Made by a program: the position numbers and the translations under genes
Source of the DNA: DATFFO01 sp963744905
GTDB taxonomy: Bacteria > Actinomycetota > Acidimicrobiia > Spongiisociales > ZC4RG35
DNA: 64,000 bases
Assembly: GCA_963744905.1 (NCBI GenBank)
Contig: CAVUUV010000005.1
Span: forward strand, 658,493 to 722,492
Direction: 5' to 3'
Shown here: piece after piece, positions 45,244-54,948 of the stretch
Layout of the letters: each line of letters opens with the position of its first letter
Position numbering within the stretch: position 1 is the stretch's first letter
Notes under the pieces: model-generated
What the model saw: only the letters and a program-made list of their open reading frames with translations
Databases searched by the model: none
Told to the model about the DNA's origin: nothing

Positions 45244-45988
45244 TGCGTGCTCTTCCCGAGTCGGCGTACTTCTCGTAGTGGGCGATCACCTTCTCTGCCT
45301 CGCCGTCCGCCCTGAGCCTCCCCTCCTCGATCCACAGCACTCTCGGGCACTGCTCCTCGATCTCATTGAGTGAGTGGCTCACGAGGAGAAGGGTGCCCGC
45401 TTTCTCGAGCAGGGTCTCTATTCGGGCCCTGGACTTCTTCCGAAAGGCGTAGTCCCCCACCGCCAGAGCCTCGTCGATGAGGAGGATCTTGGGCCGGACC
45501 GAGGTGGCGATAGCGAAGTGCAGTCGGCCCCTCATGCCCGAGGAGTAGGTGCGGAGAGGGCGGTCGAGCGCTTCACCCAGATCGGTGAAGTCGGCGATCT
45601 CGTTCATCCTCTGTTCCAACTCGTCGTTGCTCATCCCCAGGGCCAGACAACCGATACGGATGTTTCGGTACCCGGTGGCAGTCGGAATCAGGGTGGCGCC
45701 CACACCCAGCAACTTGGGCTCATCGGACACGAGAATGTCTCCGGAGGTAGGAGGCAGGAGGCCGGCCACCGCCGTCAGAAGAGTCGATTTCCCGGACCCG
45801 TTGGAGCCGATGATCCCCACCGCCTCGCCCTGCGCCACATCGAAAGACACCCCCTTCAGGGCCCGCACCACCTTGCGGCCCGTGCCCTGGTGCTTCACCA
45901 GGCGGTCCCGTATGGCAGCGCGACGGTCCTCGAATATCTCATAGTCGAGGTAGAGGTCACGAACGCTTATGGATAGGGGCTCGGTCAT
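45233..45988 (-). CDS. ABC exporter ATPase (Wzt/TagH-like)
   Basis: A 251-residue ABC ATPase. Walker A is GIIGSNGSGKSTLLT, the signature is YSSGMRGRLHFAI, Walker B is PKILLIDEALAVGD, and the switch His is in LLLVSHSLNEIEE. The early LYLDYEIFEDRRAAIRDRL helix and the variant signature are typical of polysaccharide and teichoic-acid exporters. ATG 45988 overlaps the permease stop as ATGA; an ATG 18 bases further upstream is less likely. No C-terminal carbohydrate domain is present. Confidence 0.9.
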   Translation of the reverse strand: MTEPLSISVRDLYLDYEIFEDRRAAIRDRLVKHQGTGRKVVRALKGVSFDVAQGEAVGIIGSNGSGKSTLLTAVAGLLPPTSGDILVSDEPKLLGVGATLIPTATGYRNIRIGCLALGMSNDELEQRMNEIADFTDLGEALDRPLRTYSSGMRGRLHFAIATSVRPKILLIDEALAVGDYAFRKKSRARIETLLEKAGTLLLVSHSLNEIEEQCPRVLWIEEGRLRADGEAEKVIAHYEKYADSGRARISR

Positions 45989-46839
45989 GCGCGCCCGTAC
46001 CTCCACTCAGCCGCCCGGAAATAGCGGAACCCGAACCACATGACCAGCGCCGCCAACCCGGCGGTGCGGGCCATGCTCCCCCAATCGAGAGCCGTTCCCA
46101 GGAATACCCATCGATACAGCTCGATGATGCGCATGATCGGGTTGAGCGACACCAGAGTGGCGGCCCATTTGTTGTCACCCAGGCCTGAGATGAGGCGCTC
46201 GATCGGGAACATCACCCCCGACAGGTATTGCAGCAGTCGGAACACGAACGGAATGATCTGCTGCACGTCCTTGAAGGCATCGTTGAGACGGGCAGAGATG
46301 AAGGCCCCGCCCAGATTGAGAGCGGTATGGACCGCCAGGACCAGGGGGAGCAACAGCCAACGCCGAGAGACCCCGACTCCGGACAGGAACACGAGAACCG
46401 CCATTACCCCCAATTCGATCAAGAAGGTGAGGGTCTGACTGGTCACCACCGAGATGGGGAGCAGGGCGCGGGGAAAGCGCATCGCCTTGATGAGTCCGGC
46501 ATTGGCGGTGATGGCGTTGGCGCCTCCGAGGACCGTGCTGCTGGTGAGACGGAAGGCAAACACCCCGATAGTCAGCCAGAGGAGAAAGTGATCGACTCCC
46601 CGGTTCACCTGGAAGATCACCCCGAAGATGAGGTAGTAGACGGCGATGGACAGCAGCGGATTGCCCAGGTGCCACACGTTGCCCAGCAGTGTGAGCTTGT
46701 GGGCCGACCGGAGCTGCTCGAGAGGAACCTCGATTGCGAATTCGCGTCGATCCCACATCGCCGCCAGGTACCTGGTAGTCGAGAGAGGGGCGTTGATCGA
46801 GGTCAGGCCGGACGTAGTTTCGGTATCGGCGATGTCCAT
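45985..46839 (-). CDS. ABC-2 type exporter permease (Wzm/TagG-like)
   Basis: A 284-residue protein with six helices of the ABC-2 membrane family: NVWHLGNPLLSIAVYYLIF, AFRLTSSTVLGGANAI and PFVFRLLQYLSGVMFPIE are typical. With the coupled ATPase it would export an undecaprenyl-linked polysaccharide or teichoic-like polymer. No glycosyltransferases are next to it, so the polymer is not known. Confidence 0.9.
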   Translation of the reverse strand: MDIADTETTSGLTSINAPLSTTRYLAAMWDRREFAIEVPLEQLRSAHKLTLLGNVWHLGNPLLSIAVYYLIFGVIFQVNRGVDHFLLWLTIGVFAFRLTSSTVLGGANAITANAGLIKAMRFPRALLPISVVTSQTLTFLIELGVMAVLVFLSGVGVSRRWLLLPLVLAVHTALNLGGAFISARLNDAFKDVQQIIPFVFRLLQYLSGVMFPIERLISGLGDNKWAATLVSLNPIMRIIELYRWVFLGTALDWGSMARTAGLAALVMWFGFRYFRAAEWRYGRA

Positions 46840-46982
46840 GACAGGGTCTCCACGGGAGAAAGACGGTGAAAGAACTCTAATAGTGGAGCACCTCGAATCC
46901 CGGTCGAGCGACGTCGAGAAATTTCGTCGATTTGGCCGACAAGGGGGTAGGAATTGTGGGTGGGGTTTTGTATGTTCGGGGT

Positions 46983-48149
46983 ATGGGCGAACATACGTTC
47001 GGGTGGGATGGAGACCGGGAGCCGGCCAACGGTCCCGAGTGGATGGAGGCGGTGGCTGCGGCCTGGTTCAAAGTGGATGAGGTCCGGCTGGATGCACTCG
47101 AGCGGGTGGCGGCTTTGGATTCTTCGGAGGGGTTCCGTTACGACGGTTACACCTCCACGTCGGCGTTTCTGGTTCACCGCTGCGGGATGAGCGTCAAACA
47201 AGCCCATCGGGCCGTGTTCCTGGCCCGAGCCGTGGCCGAGTTGGCCTATTCGGTCAAACTGGTCCGCAGCGGCGACCTGTCCCTGTCCCAGTTCGAGATA
47301 CTGGCCCACGGGTGGTCCCAGCATCCGGAGGCGTTCGCCACCGACGAACCCACTCTGGCCCAATCAGTGGTCGGTCTGACCTGGGCCGACACCCACAAAG
47401 CCGTCACCTATTGGCGTTGTCTGTACCAAGAACCCCCCGAACTGGCCGACCCGGACCCGTCGCGGCTCTATTCGTCCAAAACCATGGGTGGGCGGGGACG
47501 TCTCGACGGTGACCTGTCCCCCGAAGACCACAACCTCCTCGAAACCGCCCTCGAACCGTTGATCTCCGAGATCGTCGCTTCCACCCCCAAACACCAGCTT
47601 GGGTCAAGGTCGATACTCAGAGCCCAGGCGTTGACCGAACTGATCCGCCGCCACCTCGCCTCGAACCAGTCACCCACCGAGCACGGCAACCGACCCCAAG
47701 TCAACGTAGTGGTGCCTTGGGAGACTCTGATCGGCGGCAACGACCAGCCCGGCCAACTCACCGACGGGACCCTCATCTCGGCTGCCGACGCCCGCCGTTT
47801 GGCCTGCGACGCCCAAGTATGTCGTCTCCTCACCGGACCCAACTCCGAAATCCTCGACCTGGGCAGAAACAAACGCACCGTATCCGCCGCCCAATGGCGA
47901 GCCCTTTGCAGTCATCCGGGACCGCCACTGTCGAATGCCGGGCTGTCACCGACCCGCCTCCTGGTGCGACGCCCACCACCTCCTCCCTGGGACCAACTCG
48001 GGCCAACCGACCTGTCCGACATGTGTCTCCTATGCCGACACCACCACACCCTCATCCACAGAGACGGCTGGACCATCACCAACCAAGGCCACGGCATCCT
48101 CATCTTCACCCGACCCGACGGAACCACCCTCCCCAACGGGCCGCCATAG
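46983..48149 (+). CDS. DUF222/HNH endonuclease-like protein with a frameshifted HNH core
   Basis: The N-terminal 290 residues are a DUF222 (13E12 repeat-type) domain, including SAFLVHRCGMSVKQAH and LSLSQFEILAHGW. The HNH region should follow, but the open frame reads unrelated sequence from about 47915 to 48000. In the +1 frame that stretch encodes RDRHCRMPGCHRPASWCDAHHLL, the true HNH core, and then the first frame resumes with LSDMCLLCRHHHTLIHRDGW. Thus one extra base near CTTTG (47908) and one missing base near CTCCTCCC (47995) cancel out. As written the nuclease would be inactive. Confidence 0.85.
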   Translation: MGEHTFGWDGDREPANGPEWMEAVAAAWFKVDEVRLDALERVAALDSSEGFRYDGYTSTSAFLVHRCGMSVKQAHRAVFLARAVAELAYSVKLVRSGDLSLSQFEILAHGWSQHPEAFATDEPTLAQSVVGLTWADTHKAVTYWRCLYQEPPELADPDPSRLYSSKTMGGRGRLDGDLSPEDHNLLETALEPLISEIVASTPKHQLGSRSILRAQALTELIRRHLASNQSPTEHGNRPQVNVVVPWETLIGGNDQPGQLTDGTLISAADARRLACDAQVCRLLTGPNSEILDLGRNKRTVSAAQWRALCSHPGPPLSNAGLSPTRLLVRRPPPPPWDQLGPTDLSDMCLLCRHHHTLIHRDGWTITNQGHGILIFTRPDGTTLPNGPP

Positions 48150-48252
48150 GAAACCAAACCCCCACCACCCCCTGAGTCGAACGAACCAATCAGGCCGGTT
48201 TGCCGTTGAACCTCACACACCGTCCTTTACCGTGCCCACGGTGGCTACCGAC

Positions 48253-48591
48253 ATGTTGAAGAGCCTCACCGGTGCGTTCCGGCGTCCGTCACTCGGCGAA
48301 CGGTTGGACATCTCCGCCTCCCAACACGACGGCCCGGTGGGAGACCGTCCCCCCTCGGAGCCCCCACAGCGAGCCGGACCGGCGCCGGTCCTGGCCTTCT
48401 TCATCGAGTGCGCCTGCCCCACGGGGTTGCGGGAGGCATCGGTGGCAGGTGGAGGCCTCAGCTCGCCCGACGAGTTCCTGGACAGCTATCACCTGACTCA
48501 TATCGAGTGCCAGACGTGTCATCGTTACTACCGCCTGGTGGGCTACATCGACGAAAACGGCCAACAGCACGAGGTCGATAGGCACCGCTAA
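48253..48591 (+). CDS. Small protein with Cys motifs, function unknown
   Basis: A 112-residue frame from ATG 48253 (GTG 48241 is an alternative). It has a disordered N-terminus, then FFIECACPTGLREA and ECQTCHRYYRLVGYIDENG. The CxC plus CxxC arrangement could bind zinc. I do not recognise the family. It follows the HNH gene by about 100 bases on the same strand. Confidence 0.5.
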   Translation: MLKSLTGAFRRPSLGERLDISASQHDGPVGDRPPSEPPQRAGPAPVLAFFIECACPTGLREASVAGGGLSSPDEFLDSYHLTHIECQTCHRYYRLVGYIDENGQQHEVDRHR

Positions 48592-48714
48592 GCCATTTCA
48601 GGCCTCTATAGGTTGCAGCCGATGGCCCGGATCGAAATTCCCGACGACCGGTGGCTCGCAGAGTGAAGCTGGAGTGTTGGCTACCGCCCGATTGATGGGC
48701 ATGGCGATGTGGCG

Positions 48715-49227
48715 CTATCGGCGGGCGAGGATCCTGAAGACGACGCCTAGACCGGCACCGAAGGCCAGGTGAGCCGAAAGGTCCTTCCAAAGGGTCTCGG
48801 GGTCATACTCCCACAGGGGCTTGTAGAGACCGGCCGGAGCCAGCACGGCATAGGACGCCAGCCATGCTCCGGCACCTGTCAAGGGGCCCATGAGAGCTCT
48901 CGGCTTGCTCAGCGAGCCCATCACTATCCCGTGAATGGCTCCCCAACCAAGACCGGTACCCCAGTGAACGACGTTGTTCATGGCTCCCACAGTCGAGGGC
49001 GCCAGCTCGACATCGAAGACACCCTCGATCACCCTCTTTCCCACCTGGGCGGGTGCCGGGGCATTGTCGTAGCCGTCCAAACCTGAGGAGAACTCCCACT
49101 CTGCGAAGGTCTGGTCTCCGCCTCCGGAGCGGTACCGCCTGTACCAGACGAGGTCCATGGCCACCATCCCTGCAGCTCCTGCCAGGGCTCCCTTGATGAT
49201 GGCGCCGATCGGGGTGTCGTGTGTCAT
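48715..49227 (-). CDS. Hypothetical glycine-rich membrane protein
   Basis: A 170-residue protein with helices near residues 10-26, 90-107, 113-131 and 150-165. It begins GAIIKGALAGAAGMVAMDLVWYRRY, similar to the start of DUF1440/YagU-like membrane proteins. The rest has no known motif. It is divergent from the SRPBCC gene. Confidence 0.65.
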   Translation of the reverse strand: MTHDTPIGAIIKGALAGAAGMVAMDLVWYRRYRSGGGDQTFAEWEFSSGLDGYDNAPAPAQVGKRVIEGVFDVELAPSTVGAMNNVVHWGTGLGWGAIHGIVMGSLSKPRALMGPLTGAGAWLASYAVLAPAGLYKPLWEYDPETLWKDLSAHLAFGAGLGVVFRILARR

Positions 49228-49321
49228 CCTTCCGACGTTACAGGGGGCTGTGCATCAAGAAGATACGGCCATCCGGGCCCCGATCCGCAGATGTCCGTCT
49301 CCCGTCATAATCTGCACCAAC

Positions 49322-49837
49322 ATGGTCCACTACCTCTTCGAAACCACGTGGGTCCTGGAGGCGCCGATTCAGGAGGTATTCGCTGCCCTGACGAACCCCG
49401 ACGATCTCCTGTCCTGGTGGCCCTCGGTACAGCGAGCGAGTCTGGTCGACAGCGGAGATGAGAAGGGCATCGGCGCCCGGGCGTCCTACACCGTCCAGAG
49501 CCCGCTGTTCTACCCACTTCATTTCGAGTTGATTTCCACAGAGGTCGAGCCACCCCGACGGATCAGCGGAATGGCCAGAGGCGACCTGGTGGGTACCGGT
49601 GAATCGAATTTCGAGGAGGACGGGGATGAGACCACGATCCATTTCCGTTGGTACGTATCGACTGCCAAGCGCTGGATGAATCTGATCGCGCCCTTGGCCA
49701 GGCCGCTCTTCGCCTGGGCCCATGGGCGCGTCATGAGACAGGGGTTCACCGCGCTGGCCCGTCACCTCGATGCACGGGAGGTCTCCGTCACCACCAGCCT
49801 CGTCGACCAGCCGACGTCGTCGCTCAGCCGGGATTGA
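49322..49837 (+). CDS. SRPBCC-fold (START/Bet v1-like) protein
   Basis: A 171-residue protein: FETTWVLEAPIQEVFAALTNPDDLLSWWPS starts the polyketide-cyclase-like fold, and HFRWYVSTAKRWMNLIAPLARPLF leads into the long C-terminal helix. The fold encloses a hydrophobic pocket; ligand or reaction is unknown. ATG 49322 is chosen because the first strand begins right after it. Confidence 0.8.
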   Translation: MVHYLFETTWVLEAPIQEVFAALTNPDDLLSWWPSVQRASLVDSGDEKGIGARASYTVQSPLFYPLHFELISTEVEPPRRISGMARGDLVGTGESNFEEDGDETTIHFRWYVSTAKRWMNLIAPLARPLFAWAHGRVMRQGFTALARHLDAREVSVTTSLVDQPTSSLSRD

Positions 49838-49975
49838 GGGCCGGGGTCGGGACCACATCTCCCGAGAACCAGGAGCCTCCTACTCGCCAACCGGGAGGAC
49901 ACCTCCGGCAGATCCGCCGCCAGAGTGGAGTGTGGTGGCGCCCGCCAACCTGCCACACGACCTGCCACACCTAAC

Positions 49976-51295
49976 TCATACGAGCTGCCCCGGTTTGTCA
50001 AGGCCGGGGAGTTGCGCCTTTGACCAATCCTTTTCGCCGATCAGATAGAAGGTCTCCATCTGCCCCTTGCCCTTGATGGGAATTACGCCCCGACGCCGAA
50101 GCAGGAAGCGATCCGAAATGAGCCGATAGGTGGAAGGCGCCACCTGAATCTGGCCTTTCTCGCTGTGTGACTCCATCCGGCTGGACGTGTTGACGGTGTC
50201 TCCCCACAGGTCGTACTGGAACTTGTGGGTTCCGATGATGCCGGCGATCACCGGACCGGAGGCGAGCCCGATACGGCAGCTGATCGGATGGCCGGCCAAC
50301 GGTTCGCAGCTCAGTAGGTAGGACCGGATGTCGAGGGCCAACCGCGCCGCCGCCACTGCATGGTCCGGCCTCGGCACCGGGATACCGCTCGCAGCCATAT
50401 ACCCATCGCCGACCGTCTTGATCTTTTCCACCCCGTGCCGGCTCACCAACTCGTCGACGCTCGTGAAGACGGAGCTGAGCCAATCGACGAGATCTTCCGG
50501 GGACACGTCCACCGCCAAGGGCGTGGAACCCACCAGATCCATGTAGAGGATCGTGGTCTCCTCGAACCGGTCGGCGATCGTACCCGTCGAGTGCTTGAGG
50601 CGTTCGGCGATCGGCTTGGGGAGGATGTTGTGCAGCAACCGCTCAGATTCGGCCTGCTCCACTTCTATGGCGGCCTTCTGCTCCTCTATCACCAGTCGCT
50701 GATGCCACACCAGACGTCCGCTGCGCTCCAGCAGCCTGAGCCCGACCAGACTGCCGACGCCCGCCGCCGAGAACAAGAACACGTCGATGACCAGGCTCCC
50801 GGGCCCGTCGTACGCGGCGACCACGATCCCCAAGCCGATTGCGATGACAACGGTGCGCAACACCGCGAAGACGAATCTGGTGCGGGAAACGAAACCGAAC
50901 AAGAACAGCAACATGATCGCCGCCACCGCGTACCCTTCGACCACCTCGCCTGCATCGGCCAGAACCAGAATGACCAGGCCGTTGGACGAAGTGAGCAGGG
51001 AAGCGAGGGCGTGCTGGCGGTCCAGAGTCCTGGCCCATGCTGCCCCGACAAAAGCCAGCGTGGCCAGTGCCACCATCGAACCGCCCACGGTCCACGCCAG
51101 CCGTGGTGTGAGCGAGGTTTCAGTCGGGAGCAGAATCGTGGCCGCCGTCCACATCACGACCATCGCCCCGGTGATAATCCGATACCCCCCAGCAGCGGTC
51201 GAACCCATCTCCTTTTGGAACCTGTTCTCCAGCTCGAGGTCGCGGAACCGTAGACTCAACGAGTGGAGGGCCCCCCGCTCGATCATTGGCTTCAT
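49976..51295 (-). CDS. Class III adenylate cyclase with membrane N-terminus
   Basis: A 439-residue protein. Six helices (about residues 35-185) form a membrane anchor, then a coiled segment with LLHNILPKPIAERLK, then a class III cyclase domain. All catalytic positions are visible: metal Asp in ILYMDLVGST and TVGDGYM, Lys of EKIKTVG and Asp of QYDLWGDTVN (adenine specificity), Asn and Arg of VNTSSRME. It should make cAMP. It is transcribed away from a second cyclase; the two starts are about 120 bases apart. Confidence 0.93.
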   Translation of the reverse strand: MKPMIERGALHSLSLRFRDLELENRFQKEMGSTAAGGYRIITGAMVVMWTAATILLPTETSLTPRLAWTVGGSMVALATLAFVGAAWARTLDRQHALASLLTSSNGLVILVLADAGEVVEGYAVAAIMLLFLFGFVSRTRFVFAVLRTVVIAIGLGIVVAAYDGPGSLVIDVFLFSAAGVGSLVGLRLLERSGRLVWHQRLVIEEQKAAIEVEQAESERLLHNILPKPIAERLKHSTGTIADRFEETTILYMDLVGSTPLAVDVSPEDLVDWLSSVFTSVDELVSRHGVEKIKTVGDGYMAASGIPVPRPDHAVAAARLALDIRSYLLSCEPLAGHPISCRIGLASGPVIAGIIGTHKFQYDLWGDTVNTSSRMESHSEKGQIQVAPSTYRLISDRFLLRRRGVIPIKGKGQMETFYLIGEKDWSKAQLPGLDKPGQLV

Positions 51296-51411
51296 GGCCC
51301 GATGCTAGAAGCTCGTTCACCACCGATGGGGTACTCAGCACCCGTGGAGGGCCCGTTTCTCCTATCCGTGACATACGTTTCTGCGAGCGTGAGCGACCAT
51401 ACTCCCCGGCT

Positions 51412-52656
51412 GTGGTGTTCTTTGGGCACATCTCCGGACTGCTGAGACGCTTCATCGACCTGGGGACGAGTCCGTCCGATACCGATCAGGAAAGGGCGTA
51501 CAAGTCGACACACATCTTGATGTCGGGGGTGACCGCCCCGATCGTGTCGCTGTGGTCGGTCGGCTACCTGGTTCTCGGTCTTGGCCTCGCGGCGGCCATT
51601 CCTCTGGTCTACGCCTCACTGACCCTCGTCGGGCTGGTCGTGGTCGCCCGAACCAAGCGAATCAGGCTGTTCCGCGTTTCGCAGATGACGATGTGGCTCA
51701 CGTTCCCTTTCCTGCTCCAGTGGAGTGTCGGCGGCTTCGTCAACGGCAGCGGCGTCGGCATGTGGGCAGTTGGAGCCCCGCTACTGGCTTCCCTGATCGG
51801 AGCCGTGCCCGGCCCTTGGTTCTTGGGCTTCATCGGCCTGTCGATCGTGTCTGGCTTGCTAGACAGCTCCCTGGCAGCCTCGGCTCCCCCCATTCCACCC
51901 GGAGTGATCACCGCCCTGTTCGTCCTCAACTTCCTCGGCGTGGCGTTCGTGATCTTCGTGTCGCTGCGCTATTTCGTCAGCGAGCGCGAGCGCACGCTCC
52001 ACGCACTCGAATTGGAACAGGAGAAGTCCGAGCGACTGCTGCTCAACATCCTGCCCGAGGAGGTGGCGACGAGGCTGAAGGCGGGCGAAGCCGTGATCGC
52101 CGACAGGATCGAGGACGTGACGATTCTCTTCGCCGACCTGGTCGGATCCACCCCCCTATCGGAACGCCTCAGTCCTGACGAGCTGGTCCGACTCCTCAAC
52201 GAGATCTTCACGCCCTTCGACGACCTGGCGGATCGGCTGGGCCTGGAGAAGATCAAGATCATCGGTGATGCCTACATGGTGGTGGGAGGGTTGCCTACGC
52301 CGAGACCGGATCACGCCGAGGTGGTCGCCGACATGGCCCTGGCCATGCGAGAGGAGCTCAAGAAGCACACAGTCGAGGGATTCGGCCCACTCCAGATGCG
52401 CTATGGAATCCACACCGGGACCGTGGTCGCCGGGGTGATTGGCAAGAGAAAATTCAGCTACGACCTCTACGGCGACGCGGTCAATACGGCCGCCCGCATG
52501 GAGTCCCAGGGGATACCGGACGAAATCCAGGTGAGTAACGAGGTGTATCTGGAGCTCCGGGACCGCTTTGCGCTGGAGCCCCGGGGGCCGGTGGACGTCA
52601 AGGGTAAGGGCGTCATGAACACCTACCTGCTGAAAGGTCGCCCCGGCGGGCCCTAA
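51412..52656 (+). CDS. Class III adenylate cyclase with membrane N-terminus
   Basis: About 414 residues from GTG 51412; the frame is open further upstream to 51286. Several N-terminal helices (ending with ALFVLNFLGVAFVIFVSLR) lead through the linker LLLNILPEEVATRLK to a complete cyclase domain: LFADLVGSTPLS, EKIKIIGDAYM, KFSYDLYGDAVNTAARME. The helical linker shared with the divergent cyclase suggests duplication. Product cAMP is expected. Confidence 0.92.
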   Translation: MVFFGHISGLLRRFIDLGTSPSDTDQERAYKSTHILMSGVTAPIVSLWSVGYLVLGLGLAAAIPLVYASLTLVGLVVVARTKRIRLFRVSQMTMWLTFPFLLQWSVGGFVNGSGVGMWAVGAPLLASLIGAVPGPWFLGFIGLSIVSGLLDSSLAASAPPIPPGVITALFVLNFLGVAFVIFVSLRYFVSERERTLHALELEQEKSERLLLNILPEEVATRLKAGEAVIADRIEDVTILFADLVGSTPLSERLSPDELVRLLNEIFTPFDDLADRLGLEKIKIIGDAYMVVGGLPTPRPDHAEVVADMALAMREELKKHTVEGFGPLQMRYGIHTGTVVAGVIGKRKFSYDLYGDAVNTAARMESQGIPDEIQVSNEVYLELRDRFALEPRGPVDVKGKGVMNTYLLKGRPGGP

Positions 52657-52751
52657 TCGAGTCGAACAAACTGAGCCGGCCGGCCTTGTCTCCCCGGACA
52701 ACAACGGAGATCCGCGCCTGAAGCCGCGAGTTCGCCGAGGAAAGCGGGCTA

Positions 52752-54446
52752 CTACTCGGTCTGCTGCTCCAGCACGGCCAGGGCGTTCTGTAGGGCTTCT
52801 CGGGCCTTGGCGGCCTCTTCTGGGCCCAGGCTGGTGGGGTCGAGCACCAGGTTGAACCCGCTCAATTCGGCTTCGATTCGCTCCCGCGGGCCCAGGGAGC
52901 CGAACTCTCCCACCACCTCGTAGGTATGGAGCGCGTGGCTGACTCCCTTGACCTTGACGTCGCCGATGGGCCGGCAGTAGATCTCGTCCTTGATCAGGGC
53001 ATAGGTCGTGTGCGATATCTGAATCTGGTCGGAGGCGGCGGTCGACTCCAGACGAGAGGCAACGTTCACCGCCCCGCCGACGATGGTGTAGTCCATCCGA
53101 TCCTCCGACCCGAAGTTGCCCACCGTGCAATAGCCGGTGTTGATTCCCATCCGAACATGGAGGGGCCTGGGACCCACGCGGTCCGTCCATCCCTCTCGCA
53201 GTTCTGCCACCCGTTGCTTCATCCGCAGCGCCATCCGCACGCAGGCGAGGGCGTCCTCCTTGCGGCCCAGGGTGTCGGGGTCGCCGAAGAAGATCATCAC
53301 CCCATCGCCGATGAACTTGTCGACGGTGCCCCCGAACTCATCGGCGATCCGTGACATCTCGCTCAGGTAGGTGTTGAGCAGGTCGCTCAGCACCTCGGCC
53401 TCGAGTCGGTCGGTGAGGTCGGTGAAGCCCTCGATGTCGGAGAAAAAGACCGTCAACTCCTTGCGGTAGGACTTGACCTGCACTTCGGTGCGGCCCTCGA
53501 AGATCGAGTCGTAGACCTGGCGAGACAGGTACTTGGCGAGCTTGACTGACAGCGCCTCGAGCTGGGCATTCTTCTCGTTGAGCGACTTGTTCGCCAGGTG
53601 CAGCGCCTGCTCCGCCTGCTTGCGCTCGGTGATGTCGCGTATGATCCCGCTGAAGAACTGCTCGTTGCCCGTCGACCAGGTGGCCAGCGACAGCTCGATG
53701 GGGAACTCCCGGCCATCCTTGTGCAGACCGGCCAGTTCCGCCGTCCCGCCGATGACATGGTGCTCGCCGCCGGACACCACCCGGGCGTGTCCTTCTTTGT
53801 GGGCCTCACGGAACCGCTCCGGGACGATGGACGTCAGTTCCTCGCCCATCATCTCCTCGGCGGTATAGCCGAACATTCGCTCGGCCTCCGGGTTCCAGAG
53901 CATCACCCGGGCCTCCTGGTCGATAGAGATGATGGCGTCGTTGGCGGACTCGAGGATGGCCTTCATCCGCTGTTCGGTTCTTTCCAGCGATTCGACCAGT
54001 TCGGTTCGTTCGGTGACGTCGCGGATTATGCCGCTGAAGAAGCGCCGCTCACCCTCGAACCACGAGGCGAGAGATAATTCGATCGGGAACTCGTGTCCGT
54101 CCCGGTGGAGACCGAACACCTCGACGGTCTTGCCGATGATCCGGGTCTCGCCGGTGGCCACGACCCGAGCGTGGCCCTCCTTGTGGGCATCACGGAAACG
54201 CTCGGGGACGATGATCCACAGCGGTTGGCCCGCCGCTTCATTCTCGGTGTAACCGAACATGGTGGCGGCGGCCGGGTTCCAGCTGACAATGTCGCCCAGG
54301 TCGTCGGCGACGATTATGGCGTCGGCGGCCGACTGGACGATGGCGTCGAGTGACCGGATCGACCGCGGGGCGGGGTCCGCAATCACGGGTGAGCAGTCTA
54401 TCCGGCGGTATTCGGGCAGGGCGGCCGAATTTGGGTCTTTGCTCAA
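52752..54446 (-). CDS. Tandem PAS-domain class III nucleotide cyclase
   Basis: A 564-residue cytoplasmic protein. PAS 1 is at about residues 30-150 and PAS 2 at 155-275, each ending with FFSGIIRD(V/I)TER; a coiled coil follows, then a cyclase domain at 325-510. The cyclase has VFFSDIEGFTDL, VDKFIGDGVMIFFG and DYTIVGGAVNVASRLE. The second specificity site is Thr (DYT), as in the CyaB-type subclass. PAS domains would sense a small ligand or redox state. It converges with the membrane cyclase at 51412. Confidence 0.93.
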   Translation of the reverse strand: MSKDPNSAALPEYRRIDCSPVIADPAPRSIRSLDAIVQSAADAIIVADDLGDIVSWNPAAATMFGYTENEAAGQPLWIIVPERFRDAHKEGHARVVATGETRIIGKTVEVFGLHRDGHEFPIELSLASWFEGERRFFSGIIRDVTERTELVESLERTEQRMKAILESANDAIISIDQEARVMLWNPEAERMFGYTAEEMMGEELTSIVPERFREAHKEGHARVVSGGEHHVIGGTAELAGLHKDGREFPIELSLATWSTGNEQFFSGIIRDITERKQAEQALHLANKSLNEKNAQLEALSVKLAKYLSRQVYDSIFEGRTEVQVKSYRKELTVFFSDIEGFTDLTDRLEAEVLSDLLNTYLSEMSRIADEFGGTVDKFIGDGVMIFFGDPDTLGRKEDALACVRMALRMKQRVAELREGWTDRVGPRPLHVRMGINTGYCTVGNFGSEDRMDYTIVGGAVNVASRLESTAASDQIQISHTTYALIKDEIYCRPIGDVKVKGVSHALHTYEVVGEFGSLGPRERIEAELSGFNLVLDPTSLGPEEAAKAREALQNALAVLEQQTE

Positions 54447-54522
54447 GAAAATGGCGGCATCAGGGGGAGAACCCCGGTAAACCCCGCCATGCTGTCACAG
54501 ATCCACACCCTGTCCCGTCGTA

Positions 54523-54948
54523 ATGGGCATGAGACGAGAAACGAGCATCTGGCCGCCGGCCCTAGCAATGGGCGTCGCCGCCCTGACGATCGGAGGCTGG
54601 GCCTTTCTGTGGCCGCGCGGGTTCTACCAAGACTTCCCCTATCCGGGAGCGTCCTGGGTGTCGACCCTGGGGCCGTTCGACGAGCACCTGATGGTCGACT
54701 TCGGGTCGGCGCTGATCGGTCTGGGACTCATCGTGTTGATCGCCGCATGGAAACGATCCATCCAGGCGCTGCGAATCGCCATGGTCGGCTACGCCGCCTT
54801 CGGCGCCCTCCATTTCGGATACCACCTGGGCACGTTCGAGGCCTTCAGCGCGGCCTCGGCCATCACCCAGGCCACCGCTCTGCTGGTCCTGGTCGTGGTG
54901 CCCGCTCTCGTCCTGTACACAACTCGAACCAGAGGAGAAAAATCATGA
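54523..54948 (+). CDS. Four-helix membrane protein, function unknown
   Basis: A 141-residue protein with four helices (about 14-30, 58-76, 82-100, 107-130). A codon two later (ATG 54529) is an alternative start. It overlaps the epimerase gene as ATGA, making it the first gene of a three-gene run ending with the SigJ-like factor. WPRGFYQDFPYPG between helices 1 and 2 is typical of membrane proteins that accompany SigJ-like operons, but the role is not known. Confidence 0.7.
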   Translation: MGMRRETSIWPPALAMGVAALTIGGWAFLWPRGFYQDFPYPGASWVSTLGPFDEHLMVDFGSALIGLGLIVLIAAWKRSIQALRIAMVGYAAFGALHFGYHLGTFEAFSAASAITQATALLVLVVVPALVLYTTRTRGEKS

